From NCBI RefSeq assembly GCF_032854445.1, contig NC_088303.1:5775501-5835500 (forward strand): a stretch of DNA of 60,000 nucleotides. Reading direction: 5' to 3'. This stretch comes from Liolophura sinensis. Taxonomy: Eukaryota; Mollusca; Polyplacophora; Chitonida; Chitonidae. Below the pieces are notes generated by a model that ran no database searches, had not been told where the DNA came from, and saw nothing but the letters and a program-made list of their open reading frames with translations. Below are positions 57,370 to 60,000 of this stretch, piece after piece (position 1 is the stretch's first letter; every line of letters begins with the position of its first letter). The translations under genes were made by a program, and so were the position numbers.

Positions 57370-57870
57370 GTGGGGCCTTTGTACAGGTGAAAGCAGTTGT
57401 GCAGGTGGGAGCCTGTAGGTTAGAGCTGTTGTACAGGTGGGAGCCTTTGTACAGGCGGAACCTTTGTACAGGTGGAAGCCTTTGTACAGGTGGAAGCCTT
57501 TGTGCATATGGGAGCCTTTGTTTTGGGTGGAAACCTTTGTGCAGGTGGGAACCTGTGTAGAGGTGGAAGCCTCTGTACAGGTGGAAGCCTTTGTGCATAT
57601 GGGAGCCTTTGTTTTGGGTGGAAACCTTTGTGCAGGTGGGAACCTGTGTAGAGGTGGAAGCCTCTGTACAGGTGGAAGCCTTTGTGCAGGTGGGAGCCTG
57701 TGTACAGGTGGAAGCCTTTGCACAGGTGGGAGCCTGTTTACAGGTGGAAGCCTTTGTACAGGTGGGAGCCTATGTACTGGTGGGAGCCTGTGTACAGGTG
57801 GGAGCCTGTGTACAGGTGGAAGCCTTTGTGCAGGTGGGAGCCTGTGTACAGGTGGGAGTCTTTGTGGGTG
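57370..57870. repeat. 18-bp minisatellite, about 28 copies, derived from the 29-bp array
   Basis: TACAGGTGGAAGCCTTTG or TACAGGTGGGAGCCTGTG repeats every 18 bp. It is the 18-bp half of the adjacent 29-bp unit without the 11-bp TACAGTTGATC half. A block of about 120 bp including CATATGGGAGCCTTTG and TTTTGGGTGGAAACC occurs twice (about 57490 and 57590). All frames stay open, giving Gly/Cys/Val-rich ORFs that are spurious. Confidence 0.94.
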
Positions 57871-57904
57871 ACATCCTCTAATTCATCATATAAATGAATA
57901 ATTT

Positions 57905-57990
57905 TTGAGGAACAATTTATTTGATTGGTGTTTCACCAATATTTCCCTTATACGACGGCGGCCAGCATTATGGTGGGAAATAAAAAAACA
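57905..57990 (-). repeat. SINE 3' tail, inverted
   Basis: On the minus strand TTTCCCACCATAATGCTGGC, CGCCGTCGTATAAGGGAAAT and GGTGAAACACCAATCAAATA give the same tail as at 42880-42965. It directly abuts the 18-bp array. Confidence 0.65.
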
Positions 57991-59717
57991 AATAAATAAA
58001 TTAATACACAGAGATGGAGGCCTATATACGCAAAGATTTGTAAACCGGTGCTCGGGGCTTTTGTACAGACTTAAAAGCTACTTCGACTCGTTTTGAAATG
58101 TTGAATGCATGGGCTTGACGCGAGAGACGAGTCAGGGTTCTCTTAACTCACACGTTTCTAAAACTCTCTCCAGGTGTGGGTCAGTATCGTTCCGAGACTT
58201 GGGTTGTATGCCAGTGGTTCAGTGGCTAGGAAGAACAAGAAAACGATACGTTTCGGAGACTAATGTTATTGTCTATAACGAAAGGTAGTGTACCTTGTGG
58301 TAAAATCTGATTTAATCAAAATCTCACAATGTTTTATGCACATTTTATATCTCAATCTGTTTGTCAAACGTCAGCATTTAAATAGAGGCGTTGTAAACTC
58401 TACTCTTTGATATATGACTTGCATAATGGCTTAACATAAATAATACCACAATATTGCTGAATGACTACGGTACCAACAATCTTATCAATGTTTAAACTTT
58501 ACGTGATGACCACAACACATCACAAATGTCACACTGACACGACATCTCAACGTTAAGAAACGTGTCCAAGTACACAAACACAAGTTTACTCAACAAAGTT
58601 TAGTAAAAATGAATATAAATTCTACAAGATGAAAACATAAACATGTGGAGGCGTATATGTATTGCCTCAATGGTAGATTACGAGGTGGAGGCAAACACTT
58701 ACATGTATGTACCGGTAGTCAACATGTATGCGTACATGTGGAGATCAATGTACTGTAAGTGTGCTTTTCACTGTGTAGGGGACATGGGTATGTAATGTAG
58801 GCACAAGCATCCCACACAAATAGAGAGCCTGGGAACCTATATAGGTCTAATTACATGTACATATGTGGTAAGAACAAGGAGCTATTTACTGGACTATATC
58901 TGTCACCCATTACCATGCCCTAGAAGCAGTTTAGAATAAAATGTAACACATTTCTCGACAAAACAGTAAAATAATACATGTATAAACAAATAGACTGACG
59001 TGCGAGAATACCACATTTAGAGTAGCAACAAAGTACATATAAATATGGCACAAGAGCAACACTGTAACGTAGCCTATACACCTCCGTCTGCGTGTCACTT
59101 CATGAAAAAATAAATAAATAAAAAAATTGGAGTCTATGAATGATACAGTCTTTTATAATGACATATATTCCGGCTCATAGTTATGGTATTAATGACATAC
59201 ATGCATCACTATTAAGAAGAAAAAAAAGACCATACAGAAATACAACCTATTACAGGTTCCAGCTCATTATAAGTTAATTGTGAGCAAACCAAGGAAGAGA
59301 TATTACAACAGCTCCGGTTTGAAGAAATGACATGCGAAAGGAAATTTTAGCGTTTTTGTGGAAGTTTAAGTATGTGCACGCTGTATAGCGGATGAATTTT
59401 ATACTAAACCTTGACCTTAACCTAGCCGGAATACAAGCATATTGTATTTTGTATATTTTCCCGCCACGATTATGTTTACTCAAGCGAATGGGTTAGTAGG
59501 GGCGTCAGTCTCAATTTACAGCGTCGTTGTGATATTGCGGGTATGTGAAACTGCAACCTTACACCCCTTGTCTAGGTCAGGCTGGTCTAGCCTACATAAA
59601 TGACTGTCTGGCGTGCCTCAGCAGTGCCGTGACACCCAGACGCCGGGATTTAAACGACAATAGAAGAGGCAGTTTTAACATTTCATAGAAAATTTGTGAA
59701 AGGAGCACGTTTTGAGA
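57991..59717. other. Intergenic region and upstream region of the GST gene
   Basis: No exon recognised. AT-rich from 58300 to 59230, then GC rises from about 59270 toward the GST start (for example CAGCGTCGTTGTGATATTGC near 59520 and GACGCCGGGATT near 59640), as expected near a promoter. No convincing TATA box. The transcription start cannot be placed. Confidence 0.4.
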
Positions 59718-59882
59718 ATGGCAAACGGTATGATGCTTTACTGGGTCTCCGGCAGCGCTCCATGCTGGCGAGTGATGTTGGTTTTGCGGGAGAAAGGCCT
59801 GGAGTACAAGGACAAGATGGTGTCGTTTGAGAAGAAGGAGCATAAGAGTGAGGAAATCTTGCAGATCAACCCTCGTGGGCAG
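59718..59882 (+). CDS. Glutathione S-transferase (GST-A/rho type), first coding exon, partial
   Basis: Cytosolic GSTs join glutathione to electrophiles. This exon encodes 55 residues from ATG at 59718 (context GAGAATGG): MANGMMLYWVSGSAPCWRVM, then LVLREKGLEYKDKMVSFEKK, then EHKSEEILQINPRGQ. The pattern (SGS.PCWR..L.L.EK....K...F.KKEHKS.E.L..NPRGQ) is that of the N-terminal thioredoxin-like half of fish and mollusc GST-A/rho enzymes. It covers beta1-alpha1-beta2 and reaches the NPRGQ before the cis-proline loop. The donor is CAG/GTTGGT at 59883, a weaker consensus. The rest lies outside the window. No functional link to the channel is implied. Confidence 0.85.
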
Positions 59883-60000
59883 GTTGGTATGTTAAAACGT
59901 AAACCGGGATGGGGAGTGAATATCTCTTATGTCGGCTTCTTGAAAGTTCTAATTCATATATCGAAGTACATGTATACAGCTAGGCCTACGTGTATGTAGT
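59883..60000 (+). other. Start of GST intron 1
   Basis: Open in frame for 39 further codons, but the residues after GRQ-type motif (VGMLKRKPGW) lack the expected VPT.. continuation. Splicing at GTTGGT is therefore more likely than read-through. Confidence 0.55.

Noticed and set aside
57312-57897. Overlapping plus-strand ORFs encoding GGSLCTGGSLC-like and VQVGACVQVEAF-like repeats
   Set aside because: By-products of an 18-bp array; frames are equally open and no start or splice evidence exists.
59560-59660. Antioxidant-response element upstream of the GST exon
   Set aside because: GTGACACCCAG and TGCTGAGGCAC (minus) only partly fit TGACNNNGC; not supported.

Overview
This window is nuclear DNA from an invertebrate animal, most likely a mollusc or another lophotrochozoan. 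The evidence is long AT-rich introns with canonical GT-AG boundaries, decayed SINE tails of a type I associate with molluscs, a dead non-LTR retrotransposon, and very many minisatellites. The species cannot be named from sequence alone. There are no operons, no bacterial or viral genes and no CRISPR array.

Left flank (1-17985): a decayed LINE endonuclease on the minus strand (1 to about 580), then four unrelated minisatellites packed into 6.3 kb with periods of 60, 73, 36 and 79 bp, then about 10 kb with no gene I can recognise. That stretch holds dispersed repeats, a 42-bp near-palindrome (9318-9359), a locally GC-richer promoter-like patch (about 15160-15420) and a 584-bp miniature transposon with inverted ends (16752-17335).

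Centre (17986-52795, plus strand): one large gene for a cyclic nucleotide-gated cation channel of the beta (CNGB) type. I joined 18 exons by hand. Every splice phase agrees, giving 956 codons followed by a stop. The 5' end is missing because the first visible exon starts in mid-codon. The exons supply an N-terminal regulatory segment, S1-S6 with pore, C-linker, the cyclic-nucleotide-binding domain and a charged Ser-rich tail. Residue numbers below count from the first visible codon. The pore filter reads SIGNNP and so lacks the glutamate of CNGA subunits.

The introns are crowded with minisatellites. Two of them include the end of an exon and its splice donor inside the repeat unit: exon 13 with period 114 bp, and exon 16 with period 52 bp. 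Two more arrays begin within 12-30 bp of the donors of exons 6 and 15. This is the most unusual feature of the window.

Right flank (52796-60000): a probable 2-kb 3' UTR with an AATAAA at 54831, then three more arrays (32, 29 and 18 bp), a SINE tail, and the first coding exon of a glutathione S-transferase of the GST-A/rho type (59718-59882), which runs off the window. Tandem arrays occupy roughly a quarter of the window by my estimate. They also create most of its long but meaningless ORFs.
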